Below, one piece after another: positions 25,427-32,591 of a stretch of DNA of 53,394 nucleotides. The stretch is taken from positions 1-53,394 of IMG/VR virus record IMGVR_UViG_3300005530_000032; one strand, given 5' to 3'. The DNA is from a virus. Within the stretch, counting starts at the first letter, position 1, and each line of letters begins with the position of its first letter. A program made the position numbers and the translations under genes. The notes below the pieces were generated by a model that searched no databases, was not told where the DNA came from, and was given only the letters and a program-made list of their open reading frames with translations.

Positions 25427-26781
25427 CACGCACCCCCGCCGTTCACGGCGATGCTGAAGCTCGTCGAGCCGGCCGCGCCGAGCTCGTCGGTGGCGGTCAG
25501 CGTGAAGTCGGTCGCGATGAACAGCGACGCCGGGGTGCCGCTGATCGTGCCGGTGGCCTCATCGATGGCGACGCCGGCGGGCAGCGTGGGGGTGATCGAC
25601 CACGTGAACGTGGTCAGGGCGGCGTCGCTGTCGGTGGCCTCGGGCACGACGTCGGTGATCGGCTCGCCTTGCGTCCACGTCTGGGCCGTGACCCGGGTCA
25701 CGGTGACCTCGGTCGTGACGCCCCACAGGAACGACGTCGAGTCGGTGGCGCCGTTGGGGTCGGTCGCGGTCACGGTGACCGTGGTCGGCCGGCGGCCGCC
25801 GGGCGCGCCGGTGATCAGGCCCGTGTCGTCGATGGTCAGCCCGTCCGGCAGTCCGGCGGCGTCCCACGTGAACGAGGTGACGTCCGGGTCGCTGTCGGTC
25901 GCCTCGATCTGGAGTGACACCGGTTCGCCGGCCGGGCTGGTCTGCGTGGTGACCGGGGCCAGGGTGACGGTGGTGCCGGCGTCCACGGCCCACGTGAACC
26001 AGCACTCATACGAGCCGCCGCTGTCGTCGGCGACGGTGACGCTGACGCGCGCCGCGGGCTGCGCGGTGGTGAGCGTGCCGGTGATCGAGGCCTGACCGTC
26101 GCCGAGGTTGTTCAGCGCCAGGCCGGCCGGCAGACCGGTGGCCGTCCACGTGAACGCCGTGACCGACTGGTCGGAGTCTGCGACGGTCAGCGGCAGCGAC
26201 ACCGCCTCGCCGGCGGTGCCGGTCTGGTCGCCGGGGCACTCCAGTCGCAGCACGTTGTGCGGGCCGGCGAGGATCGTCACCGGGAAGGGTCCGGCGACGA
26301 CGCCGGTCTGCTCGTCGTAGACGCGCACCGTGTAGGCGCCGGCGGCGCGGTAGGTGTGCGACACCGTGGCGTCGGCGGCCACGGCGCGGTCGGCCGCCTG
26401 GTCGGTGCCCCACTCGATCCGGTAGGTCGAGCCGTCGTGGCCGGCGATCGTGACCGTGACGGGGTTGTCGCCGGTGATGGTGACGACCGGGGCGAGCTCG
26501 CAGTCTGCGGCGCGGCACGGCAGCAGCGGCGTGGGCACCGAGGCGACCGGCGGCAGCGGGCACAGCGTGGTGGCCTGGCCGTCCGTCGTGGTGAAAATCA
26601 GCGGGCCGCGGGTGTCGCACCACGTCTTGTCCACGATGAGCGCGGCCGCGGGGCCGCCCGTCTCCAGACCGATGTCAGAGCCGTTCTCCGGGCCGGCCCA
26701 ACACGTGACCGCGCACGCGGCCGCGTTCAGGTCCGCGTTGTCCGACAGCAGTAGCCGCACCTCGTTGGCGGTTTCGATCAT
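25426..26781 (-). CDS. Ig-like (He_PIG) virion protein, three repeats
   Basis: 451 residues from ATG 26781-26779; the frame continues upstream only through another gene. Domain order: shared N-terminal domain (AAACAVTCWAGPENG, KTWCDTRGPLIF), a PKD/Ig-like domain (SHTYRAAGAYTVRVYDEQTG), then three He_PIG repeats (LPAGLALNN, LPDGLTIDDTGLITGAP, LPAGVAIDEATGTISGTP). Clear paralog of its two neighbours. Predicted secreted-type beta fold with no enzymatic motif. Confidence 0.75.
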   Translation of the reverse strand: MIETANEVRLLLSDNADLNAAACAVTCWAGPENGSDIGLETGGPAAALIVDKTWCDTRGPLIFTTTDGQATTLCPLPPVASVPTPLLPCRAADCELAPVVTITGDNPVTVTIAGHDGSTYRIEWGTDQAADRAVAADATVSHTYRAAGAYTVRVYDEQTGVVAGPFPVTILAGPHNVLRLECPGDQTGTAGEAVSLPLTVADSDQSVTAFTWTATGLPAGLALNNLGDGQASITGTLTTAQPAARVSVTVADDSGGSYECWFTWAVDAGTTVTLAPVTTQTSPAGEPVSLQIEATDSDPDVTSFTWDAAGLPDGLTIDDTGLITGAPGGRRPTTVTVTATDPNGATDSTSFLWGVTTEVTVTRVTAQTWTQGEPITDVVPEATDSDAALTTFTWSITPTLPAGVAIDEATGTISGTPASLFIATDFTLTATDELGAAGSTSFSIAVNGGGA

Positions 26782-26792
26782 GGTCGTGGTCC

Positions 26793-27668
26793 TCAGTTCA
26801 CCGTGATGTGGAAGGTCTTCGAACCGGCCGAGCCGGTCGAGCCGGTTCCCGTCTCGGTGGCCGTGAGGGTGTAGAGCGTCGAGCCGGCGGCCGCGGCCGG
26901 GGTGCCGCTGATGACGCCGGTCGAGGTGTTCAGCGACACCCCGCCGGGCAGCGCCGGCGAGATCGACCACGTGAACGTCGTGACGGCCGGGTTGCTGTCG
27001 GTCGCGCTCGGCGTCACGTTCGTGATCGCGCTGCCGTGCGTCCACGTCTGGTCGGCGACCGTGGCGACGGTGACGGTGTTCGGCAGCGCCTGCACGGTGA
27101 CCGGCACCACCGCGTCGCCCCACCCGCCGGCGCACGTGGCCTTCAGCACGAAGTTCTGCGTCGGCACCACGTAGCGGGGGGTGCCGCTGATCACGCCGGT
27201 GGCCGGGTTGACCGACAGGCCGTCGATCAGGGGCGGCTCGACCGACCACGTGACCGGGTACCCGAGGGCCGGGTTCAGCGTCGCGGTCGGGGCCCCGGTC
27301 GGGGTGATCGCGACGTTCGCGACCCACGTGCGCGCGGACGGGGCGCCGCTGACCGTGACGGCGACGTTCGGCGAGTTCGGGGTGCAGGCGTCCACCGCGC
27401 CGGCGGCGACCGTGACCGTGCCGGTGAGCGGGCACAGGTTCGTCGAGCCCTGCAAGATCAGCGCACCCTGTGACGTGCACCAATCGCTGTTCACGTTGAA
27501 GCCGTACGCCGCCTTGTCGGTCAGCAGCTCGATCGCCGAGGCGAACGGGCCGGCCCAGTTCGACAGCCGGCACCCGACCGCGGGGAAATCGGCGTTCGAG
27601 GTCAGTTGGATACGCACCCGCTGCGGCGCGGGGATGATCGACTCTTGCTCGCTGCTGAGGAACCTCAT
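26793..27668 (-). CDS. Ig-like (He_PIG) virion protein, two repeats
   Basis: 291 residues from ATG 27668-27666 (MRFLSSEQESIIPAP). It has the shared N-terminal domain (VGCRLSNWAGPFAS, SDWCTSQGAL, LCPLTG) and two He_PIG repeats (IDGLSVNPATGVISGTP; LPGGVSLNTSTGVISGTP). First and shortest of the three paralogs in transcription order. A short 11-nt gap separates it from the next. Confidence 0.75.
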   Translation of the reverse strand: MRFLSSEQESIIPAPQRVRIQLTSNADFPAVGCRLSNWAGPFASAIELLTDKAAYGFNVNSDWCTSQGALILQGSTNLCPLTGTVTVAAGAVDACTPNSPNVAVTVSGAPSARTWVANVAITPTGAPTATLNPALGYPVTWSVEPPLIDGLSVNPATGVISGTPRYVVPTQNFVLKATCAGGWGDAVVPVTVQALPNTVTVATVADQTWTHGSAITNVTPSATDSNPAVTTFTWSISPALPGGVSLNTSTGVISGTPAAAAGSTLYTLTATETGTGSTGSAGSKTFHITVN

Positions 27669-27734
27669 GCCGTGTGTCTCCGGTCGGTGGCGGCTGGTGG
27701 GGGCAGCCGGCGCGGGCGGCCGGCGAGGGCGCGG

Positions 27735-28109
27735 TTACGAGGTGGACGGCGGCGAGGGCGCCGGCGACGGGGCCGCGGGGGCGGCCGAGTGGCCGGCGAG
27801 CGTCAGGCCCGACAGCAGCGAGGCCGTCAGGGCGGCGTAGACGTAGGCGAGCACGTGCCGCAGACCGGGGATCAGGCCGTACGCGCCGAACGTGACCAGC
27901 CCGGTATGCACGCTGACGCACCACGGGCAGGTGATGAACCGCCACCACGCGCCGCCGTTCGGCGCCGGCGGCCGGTGCGCGGCGGCGCGCGCCTTGGCGT
28001 CGCGGCGGGCGAACCACGCGCGCAGTCGAGCGCTGATCTCGTCGTGGGTGATCAGACGCGTGATGCGCATGACCGCACCCACTGCTACGGCGAAGGCCCA
28101 CCAAGTCAC
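27735..28109 (-). CDS. DUF1360 membrane protein
   Basis: 124 residues from GTG 28109-28107 (VTWWAFAVAVGAVM). DUF1360 features are plain: RITRLITHDEI, then WWRFITCPWCVSVHTG with the conserved Cys pair, and hydrophobic C-terminal spans (FGAYGLIPGLRHVLAYVYAA). Predicted inner-membrane protein with about three spans. The molecular role of the family is unknown. It is the first gene of the leftward structural block and diverges from the cassette array; in-frame extension upstream to 28,223 would overlap the palindromic promoter and is less likely. Confidence 0.75.
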   Translation of the reverse strand: MTWWAFAVAVGAVMRITRLITHDEISARLRAWFARRDAKARAAAHRPPAPNGGAWWRFITCPWCVSVHTGLVTFGAYGLIPGLRHVLAYVYAALTASLLSGLTLAGHSAAPAAPSPAPSPPSTS

Positions 28110-28225
28110 AGCACTCAGTATGTACGCATGCGTCCGGTTTGATGAGGAATACGGGCGTTTACGAGGCATATCCGGGCACGACGGCGCGCGCCGGAAACCC
28201 CACGGGGCCGGTTCCCCCATCAAAG

Positions 28226-28254
28226 TTGACTAGTCCGTGCCGGACTGGTAATGT
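28226..28254 (+). promoter_or_regulatory. Palindromic promoter-operator, cassette 1
   Basis: TTGACT (28226-28231), 17-bp spacer with the near-perfect palindrome AGTCCGTGCCGGACT, then TAATGT (28249-28254). It is followed by a leader containing ACACACCGCAG and AAGGGAG before ATG 28298. Confidence 0.9.
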
Positions 28255-28297
28255 CTGCGGCGCAGCAACACACCGCAGAGATCAAGGGAGCCAGACC

Positions 28298-28948
28298 ATG
28301 AGCACCACGTCACTTGCCGCCGTCATCGCCGCGGCGATCGCGGCGGGCCTCGCCCTCGGGTCCGCCGCCGTCGCCGGCTGCCGCCGGCTGCACGCCGACC
28401 GGGGCGCCGAGCAGGCCGCCGAGGTCGCCACCGCCACGCACACGCCGCGCCCGAGCTACGTCACCCCCGATCCCGACTGGTTCGCCGGCGTCCTCGGGAT
28501 GCTCGTCATGACGGCCGAGTCGCTGGCCGTCGTCTCGCAGACCGACGACGACGCGCTGCCGATGGTCGGCCGGATCGTCGGCAACCCGCAGCGCGGATCG
28601 CAGATCTGGATTCTGTGGGCGGACGGCCGCACGACCTACGGCGAGGTGGACGAGTTCATGGTGATGCGCCCGGCCACCGCCGAGCAGGCCGCGACCTCGC
28701 TGGTGTTCCTGGCCGACGTCGCGCTGCTGCCGCGCTACGAGGTGTGGGGCGAGGCCTACGACCACTCGACCGACGCGAGCCTCGGCTACCGGCTGGCCGG
28801 CTTCGCCGACGCGCTGCCGGACGACGACGACGAGTACGCGTATGAGGAGACGTACTACGTGGACCGGTGGAACGTGGCCACGATCCAGGGGCGCGGCTGC
28901 GACGACTGCGAGTGCGTGCGAGCCGCGTGGGCCGAGGTCCCGTTCTAG
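28298..28948 (+). CDS. Membrane-anchored protein with WADG domain (paralog A)
   Basis: 216 residues; ATG 28298 lies 8 nt after AAGGGAG and directly downstream of the promoter. Residues 5-28 form a hydrophobic anchor (SLAAVIAAAIAAGLALGSAA) followed by CRRLHADR, so the body is probably cytoplasmic; VAGC resembles a lipobox but the n-region has no Lys or Arg. Residues ~85-200 (LPMVGRIVGNPQRGSQIWIL then WADGRTTYGEV, LPRYEVWGEAYD, YYVDRWNVATIQG) are closely similar to the next gene. Probably an SH3-like beta barrel. Function unknown. Confidence 0.8.
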   Translation: MSTTSLAAVIAAAIAAGLALGSAAVAGCRRLHADRGAEQAAEVATATHTPRPSYVTPDPDWFAGVLGMLVMTAESLAVVSQTDDDALPMVGRIVGNPQRGSQIWILWADGRTTYGEVDEFMVMRPATAEQAATSLVFLADVALLPRYEVWGEAYDHSTDASLGYRLAGFADALPDDDDEYAYEETYYVDRWNVATIQGRGCDDCECVRAAWAEVPF

Positions 28949-28968
28949 CCTCCGCCGGCGCCCTGATC

Positions 28969-29010
28969 GGACGGGCCCCCGAGTCTGTGACCAGGCTCGG
29001 GGGCCCGTCC
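28969..29010 (+). terminator. Terminator, cassette 1
   Basis: A perfect 15-bp stem (28969-28983 with 28996-29010) and 12-nt loop, ending 5 nt before the next promoter. Its stem base and loop resemble the terminator at 29,610, indicating that gene and terminator were duplicated together. Confidence 0.85.
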
Positions 29011-29015
29011 GTGGG

Positions 29016-29044
29016 TAGACTAGTCCGGTCCGGAGTGGTAATAT
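29016..29044 (+). promoter_or_regulatory. Palindromic promoter-operator, cassette 2
   Basis: TAGACT (29016-29021), 17-bp spacer with AGTCCGGTCCGGAGT (one mismatch in the palindrome), TAATAT (29039-29044). Confidence 0.88.
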
Positions 29045-29087
29045 TTGTGGTGTAGGGAAGCCCCCGACGAAAGGACACACCGCAGCC

Positions 29088-29582
29088 ATGACCACCACCC
29101 GGACCCGCCGATTCATCACCCCGGACGCCGACGCGTCCGCGGGCGACCTCGGCCAGCTCGTGACGTACGCCCGCACGGTCGAGATCACCGCCGTGCACCC
29201 CCACCATGACGACGACGACCCGGCGCTGCCGCTGGCCGGGTACGTGACCGGCCGCCCCGGGCTCGGCGAGCAGATCGCCGTCACCTGGCCGGACGGGCAC
29301 CAGACGTTCGGCACCCCCGAGCAGTTCCAGGCGGTGCGCCTGACCACCACCGCCGAGCGCGCGACGGCCCTGGTGTTCCCGGTCTACACCGCGGCGCTGC
29401 CGCGCTACGAGGTGCGCGGCCTGGCGTACGACGCCGCGGCCGAGGGCGGCCTGAGCCGCCGGACGCTCGGATACGACGACGAGCCGCTGACCGGCGACCC
29501 CGAGACGGTCTACGTGGACCGCTGGCGGATCGCCGAGATTCAGGGGGCGCCGTGCCGCCGCCGGGCGGGGGGCGCCGCCTAA
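29088..29582 (+). CDS. WADG-type domain protein (paralog B)
   Basis: 164 residues from ATG 29088, preceded by AAAGGACACACCGCAG, a leader lacking the usual GGGAG element. It corresponds to the soluble part of the preceding protein (LPLAGYVTGRPGLGEQIAVT, WPDGHQTFGTPEQF, LPRYEVRGLAYD, YVDRWRIAEIQGAPC) without the membrane anchor. A duplicated gene in its own promoter-terminator unit. Function unknown; an early regulatory or host-interaction role is a guess from the strong promoter. Confidence 0.8.
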   Translation: MTTTRTRRFITPDADASAGDLGQLVTYARTVEITAVHPHHDDDDPALPLAGYVTGRPGLGEQIAVTWPDGHQTFGTPEQFQAVRLTTTAERATALVFPVYTAALPRYEVRGLAYDAAAEGGLSRRTLGYDDEPLTGDPETVYVDRWRIAEIQGAPCRRRAGGAA

Positions 29583-29609
29583 CCTGGGGAGCGGTGCACA
29601 CGCCGAACC

Positions 29610-29643
29610 GGCCCCCCGAGCCTCTGACCAGGCTCGGGGGGCC
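29610..29643 (+). terminator. Terminator, cassette 2
   Basis: GGCCCCCCGAGCCT pairs perfectly with AGGCTCGGGGGGCC around a 6-nt loop (14 bp), 16 nt before the next promoter. Confidence 0.85.
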
Positions 29644-29659
29644 GCTTTCACATCCCGAG

Positions 29660-29688
29660 TAGACAAGTCCGGACCGGACTGGTAATGT
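29660..29688 (+). promoter_or_regulatory. Palindromic promoter-operator, cassette 3
   Basis: TAGACA (29660-29665), spacer with the perfect palindrome AGTCCGGACCGGACT, TAATGT (29683-29688). Confidence 0.92.
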
Positions 29689-29732
29689 TTGCTGCGCAAG
29701 GACACACCGCAGCGAACGAGGGAGACAGACCC

Positions 29733-30038
29733 ATGACCACCGCCACCGCCACCGCGACCGTGCCGGCCGACACCGCGACGACCGCGTGGGGCAGCATCGC
29801 CGTCGAGGACATGCGCCCCGGCTACCGCTACGTGCCCGTGAACGCCGGCTACGAGTCCGCGTGGACGATCGAGACGGTGACGATCCACCGCAGCAAGGGG
29901 CAGGTGTACCGCGACGGCCGGTGGATCACCCCGACCCTGGTCACCTACGTGCAGCGCAACGGCAACGGCCAGACCCTCGAACTCGGCGAGCAGATCGCGA
30001 TTCAGGGCCCGTGGCTGACCGAGGACACCGAGGACTGA
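29733..30038 (+). CDS. Small beta-rich protein, unknown function
   Basis: 101 residues from ATG 29733, after GAGGGAGACAGACCC. Thr/Ala-rich start, then WGSIAVEDMRPGYRYVPVNA and ETVTIHRSKGQVYRDGRW, a likely small beta barrel. The first gene of a two-gene unit with the zinc-ribbon gene 106 nt downstream. No family recognised. Confidence 0.75.
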   Translation: MTTATATATVPADTATTAWGSIAVEDMRPGYRYVPVNAGYESAWTIETVTIHRSKGQVYRDGRWITPTLVTYVQRNGNGQTLELGEQIAIQGPWLTEDTED

Positions 30039-30144
30039 TCGAGCCGCGCCCGGCGCGCGCCGGCACTGACCGGCCGGCGCGCGCCGAGTCGGCTCGACCG
30101 ACCTCGAACCCCGCACCACCCGACCCGATCCCGAGGGGGAATCC

Positions 30145-30402
30145 ATGTCCGTGAACCCGTGGCAGGACGTGCACGCCGAGGACGACCGCGCGTACACCGG
30201 CGACGGCTACACCGCGGCGATGTCCCGCGCGCTGACCGCGAGCGAGTACGCCGGCGAGGACCAGGCGCACACGTGCGGCAACTGCGGCAGCGGCCGCGCG
30301 TTCTACCGCGCGACGGTCGGCGCCGTGATGTGCACCGCCTGCTCGGCGGTGCGCGTGATCCGCGACGGCGAGGACGGCACGGCCGTCGAGCGCTGGATTT
30401 AG
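30145..30402 (+). CDS. Small zinc-ribbon protein
   Basis: 85 residues from ATG 30145, preceded by GAGGGGGAA. CGNCGS at residues ~44-49 and CTAC at ~65-68 form a four-Cys zinc ribbon (AHTCGNCGSGRAFYRA, AVMCTACSAVRVI). No palindromic promoter precedes it, so it is probably transcribed with the 29,733 gene; the gap holds two copies of the palindrome GGCGCGCGCC that can form a hairpin. Could act in nucleic-acid or polymerase binding. Confidence 0.75.
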   Translation: MSVNPWQDVHAEDDRAYTGDGYTAAMSRALTASEYAGEDQAHTCGNCGSGRAFYRATVGAVMCTACSAVRVIRDGEDGTAVERWI

Positions 30403-30423
30403 GGACCCGGCCGGCGACCTCGC

Positions 30424-30470
30424 CGGGCGGACGGCCCCCGCGCCTGACCGGCGCGGGGGCCGTCCGCCCG
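30424..30470 (+). terminator. Very strong terminator, cassette 3
   Basis: Perfect 21-bp stem (30424-30444 with 30450-30470) and 5-nt loop, ending 2 nt before the next -35 box. It insulates adjacent cassettes. Confidence 0.9.
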
Positions 30471-30472
30471 AG

Positions 30473-30501
30473 TAGACAAGTCCGGTCCGGACTGGTAATG
30501 T
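30473..30501 (+). promoter_or_regulatory. Palindromic promoter-operator, cassette 4
   Basis: TAGACA (30473-30478), spacer with the perfect palindrome AGTCCGGTCCGGACT, TAATGT (30496-30501). Confidence 0.92.
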
Positions 30502-30544
30502 TCTCCGTGTAGGGACACACCGCAGAGAACAAGGGAGACAGGCC

Positions 30545-31006
30545 ATGCCCACCACCACCCGGGCCAACATCATCACGCACATCGCCCCCGACACCGACGC
30601 CGTCGCCATCGGACTTCAGGTCATCGACACCGACAGCCTCGACGCGCCGTGCCTGGTTGACGCCGGCGTCGTCGTCGGCATCGCGGGCGACCGGGCTGAC
30701 GTCTACTGGGCCGACGGCACGATCAGCAGCCGCAAGATCGCGCACCTGGCGACCATCCGGCCGGCCGGCCCGACCGAGCGCCCGGCGGTCCGGGCCAGCG
30801 TCCCCCGCGTCGCCGCGGCGTATGACGCGATCGCCGCCCGCAAGGTGGCCGCGATGATCGACGACAACTGCGCGGCGATGGCCGAGCGCCGCCCCGGCAC
30901 GCGCCCCGAGCAGTGGCGCCGCTCGGTCACCGAGTTCGTCATGAGCACTCTGCGCACGCAGAACCCGCGCATGTACGACGCCGCCGCGCGCGTCATCGGC
31001 GCCTGA
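30545..31006 (+). CDS. Protein with diverged WADG domain (paralog C)
   Basis: 153 residues from ATG 30545, after AAGGGAGACAGGCC. Residues ~40-76 (AGVVVGIAGDRADVYWADGT ... IAHLATIRP) match the core of the 28,298 and 29,088 proteins (GRIVG ... WADG ... MRP). The C-terminal half is helical and basic (EQWRRSVTEFVMSTLRTQNP). Function unknown. Confidence 0.78.
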   Translation: MPTTTRANIITHIAPDTDAVAIGLQVIDTDSLDAPCLVDAGVVVGIAGDRADVYWADGTISSRKIAHLATIRPAGPTERPAVRASVPRVAAAYDAIAARKVAAMIDDNCAAMAERRPGTRPEQWRRSVTEFVMSTLRTQNPRMYDAAARVIGA

Positions 31007-31020
31007 TCCACCGCACGGCC

Positions 31021-31064
31021 GAGGGCGGGCCGGCCCGGGGATGACCCCGGGCCGGCCCGCTCTC
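31021..31064 (+). terminator. Very strong terminator, cassette 4
   Basis: A 16-bp perfect GC stem (31025-31040 with 31045-31060) extended by GAGG/TCTC to about 20 pairs, loop ATGA. Confidence 0.9.
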
Positions 31065-31088
31065 GCGTGGCGCGACGCCTTGCAGGGG

Positions 31089-31117
31089 TAGACAAGTCCG
31101 GTCCGGACTGGTAATGT
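31089..31117 (+). promoter_or_regulatory. Palindromic promoter-operator, cassette 5
   Basis: TAGACA (31089-31094), spacer with the perfect palindrome AGTCCGGTCCGGACT, TAATGT (31112-31117). Confidence 0.92.
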
Positions 31118-31160
31118 TTCTCGGGTAGGAACACGCCGCAGACAGACAGGGACCAGACCA

Positions 31161-32102
31161 GTGACCACCCGAGACAGCAACGCCCCCGCGTACATCGGCA
31201 GCCAGGGCCTCGCCACCGCCCACACCATGCGATGCGCGACCGTGGGGCGCTACGAGCGGCTGCGCAACGGCGTCGGCCGCGGCCAGTGCCCGAACCTCAC
31301 CGAGAGCACGTACGGCCACGTCATGCAGCAGATCGAGGCGCGCCGCCTGTTCGAGTGCAAGCTGTGCAAGCGGCAGCGCGAGGCCGAGGCCGGCCGCTTC
31401 CACACCGCGGACGGGACCGAGGCGTTCCCGATCGAGGGCGACGACCTCAAGTGGCTCGTGCGCCCCAACCGCTACACGTGGTGGGTGATCGAGCTGACCG
31501 GCAGCAAGGCACTCGGCGAGATCGACCTCGGCGACACGTCGCGCGACTCCGGGTTCATGATCCCCGGCGTGGCCTCCCGCGTGTTCGCCGACGAGATCTC
31601 TGATGACATGCGGGAGAACCACCCCGGCGCCGGCTGGTTCTATCAGCTTGACCGCACGTCGAACGAGGTGCCGTATCGGCGCATGGCTGACGCGATTGAC
31701 GGGCTGCTGCTCGCGGTGGCCGAGGAAAACCGCCGGCTGGCCGAGCTGCACGCCGAGCATGCGCAGCGCGAGGCCCGGATCACTGCCGCCGCCGAGCCGA
31801 TCCGCTGCCTGACCCACCCGAGCGTCACGACGGACGGCCGGCACGGCGCGCGCCTGGCCATCCCGGCGTGCGAGTCGGGCGCCGACTACGGCGTGTGGTG
31901 CGACGACGACGCCGGGTTTCTGACGTCGTTCGACTGCGCCGTCAGGGCCGCCGGTTACGCCGCCGAGCTCTTGGACCAGGACGACGAGCAGGTTTTCGAG
32001 GTCAAGCGGCTGTGCCGCGACCACGAGGACCAGCCGCACGACGGCTGTGCGGCGTGTTTCGCCGAGGGCGACGAGCCGGCCGAGGGCGACGGCGGGTTCT
32101 GA
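31161..32102 (+). CDS. Accessory protein with Cys-rich N- and C-terminal regions
   Basis: 313 residues from GTG 31161, after a leader with ACACGCCGCAG. The N-terminus has MRCATVG ... RGQCPNL ... LFECKLCKRQRE, a possible zinc-binding region similar in style to the inserted late-operon protein at 11,184. A helical stretch (LLAVAEENRRLAELHAEHAQ) follows, then IRCLTHP and a Cys-rich end (KRLCRDHEDQPHDGCAACF). Largest cassette gene. No family recognised; nucleic-acid binding is plausible. Confidence 0.78.
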   Translation: MTTRDSNAPAYIGSQGLATAHTMRCATVGRYERLRNGVGRGQCPNLTESTYGHVMQQIEARRLFECKLCKRQREAEAGRFHTADGTEAFPIEGDDLKWLVRPNRYTWWVIELTGSKALGEIDLGDTSRDSGFMIPGVASRVFADEISDDMRENHPGAGWFYQLDRTSNEVPYRRMADAIDGLLLAVAEENRRLAELHAEHAQREARITAAAEPIRCLTHPSVTTDGRHGARLAIPACESGADYGVWCDDDAGFLTSFDCAVRAAGYAAELLDQDDEQVFEVKRLCRDHEDQPHDGCAACFAEGDEPAEGDGGF

Positions 32103-32142
32103 CCGGGGCGCGGCGCCCCTCGGGGCGCGGTGCTGACACACC

Positions 32143-32180
32143 GGCGGCCGGCTGCGGGCGAGAGTCCGCGGCCGGCCGCC
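32143..32180 (+). terminator. Terminator, cassette 5
   Basis: GGCGGCCGGC (32143-32152) pairs with GCCGGCCGCC (32171-32180), with an inner CGG/CCG pair. It directly precedes the leaderless promoter of the antitoxin-like gene. Confidence 0.7.
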
Positions 32181-32190
32181 TGACGTCGGG

Positions 32191-32196
32191 TAGGGT
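32191..32196 (+). promoter_or_regulatory. Leaderless -10 box of the antitoxin-like gene
   Basis: TAGGGT ends 7 nt before ATG 32204, so transcription should begin at or next to the start codon. Confidence 0.6.
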
Positions 32197-32203
32197 CGCC
32201 GCC

Positions 32204-32470
32204 ATGACCGCATCAGCATCCGACCACGGCCGGCGCCGGGCGCCCGTCGTGCCGCTCTCTCTGTTGAGCGGCGGCATCATCCGCGAGGTTGCCGAATCCG
32301 GCGAGCCGATCACGGTCACCGCCCACGGGCGGCCGCTGGCCGTGATCACGCCGGCCGTCGAGGGGCAGACGCCAGGGTTCGACGACGAGCCGGCGGCGGC
32401 GGTCCGGCTGCGCGCCGGCGCCGCCTCGGACGACGGCGACGACGAGCCGCCGCTTGCGGCCGCCGCCTGA
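32204..32470 (+). CDS. Phd/YefM-like antitoxin, no adjacent toxin
   Basis: 88 residues from ATG 32204 on a leaderless transcript. Residues ~18-50 (LSLLSGGIIREVAESGEPIT, VTAHGRPLAVITPA) match the DNA-binding N-terminal fold of Phd/YefM antitoxins. The usual C-terminal toxin-neutralising helix is replaced by a short acidic Ala-rich tail. A terminator follows and the next gene is a lipoprotein, so no partner toxin is encoded beside it. It may be a stand-alone regulator or an anti-toxin decoy against host systems. Confidence 0.7.
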   Translation: MTASASDHGRRRAPVVPLSLLSGGIIREVAESGEPITVTAHGRPLAVITPAVEGQTPGFDDEPAAAVRLRAGAASDDGDDEPPLAAAA

Positions 32471-32488
32471 ACCGCGCCCCCTGCACAG

Positions 32489-32525
32489 ACTCGGCCGCCC
32501 CCCGTTCCGCACACGGGGGGCGGCC
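32489..32525 (+). terminator. Terminator after antitoxin-like gene
   Basis: A perfect 15-bp stem (32489-32503 with 32511-32525) followed by TTTCG. Confidence 0.85.
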
Positions 32526-32577
32526 GATTTCGCGTCAGAGTTCGTCATCACCGGCGCGCGCCGGTACGCGCCGCGGC

Positions 32578-32583
32578 TACGCT
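32578..32583 (+). promoter_or_regulatory. Leaderless -10 box of the lipoprotein gene
   Basis: TACGCT ends 8 nt before ATG 32592. Confidence 0.55.
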
Positions 32584-32591
32584 GCCCGGTC

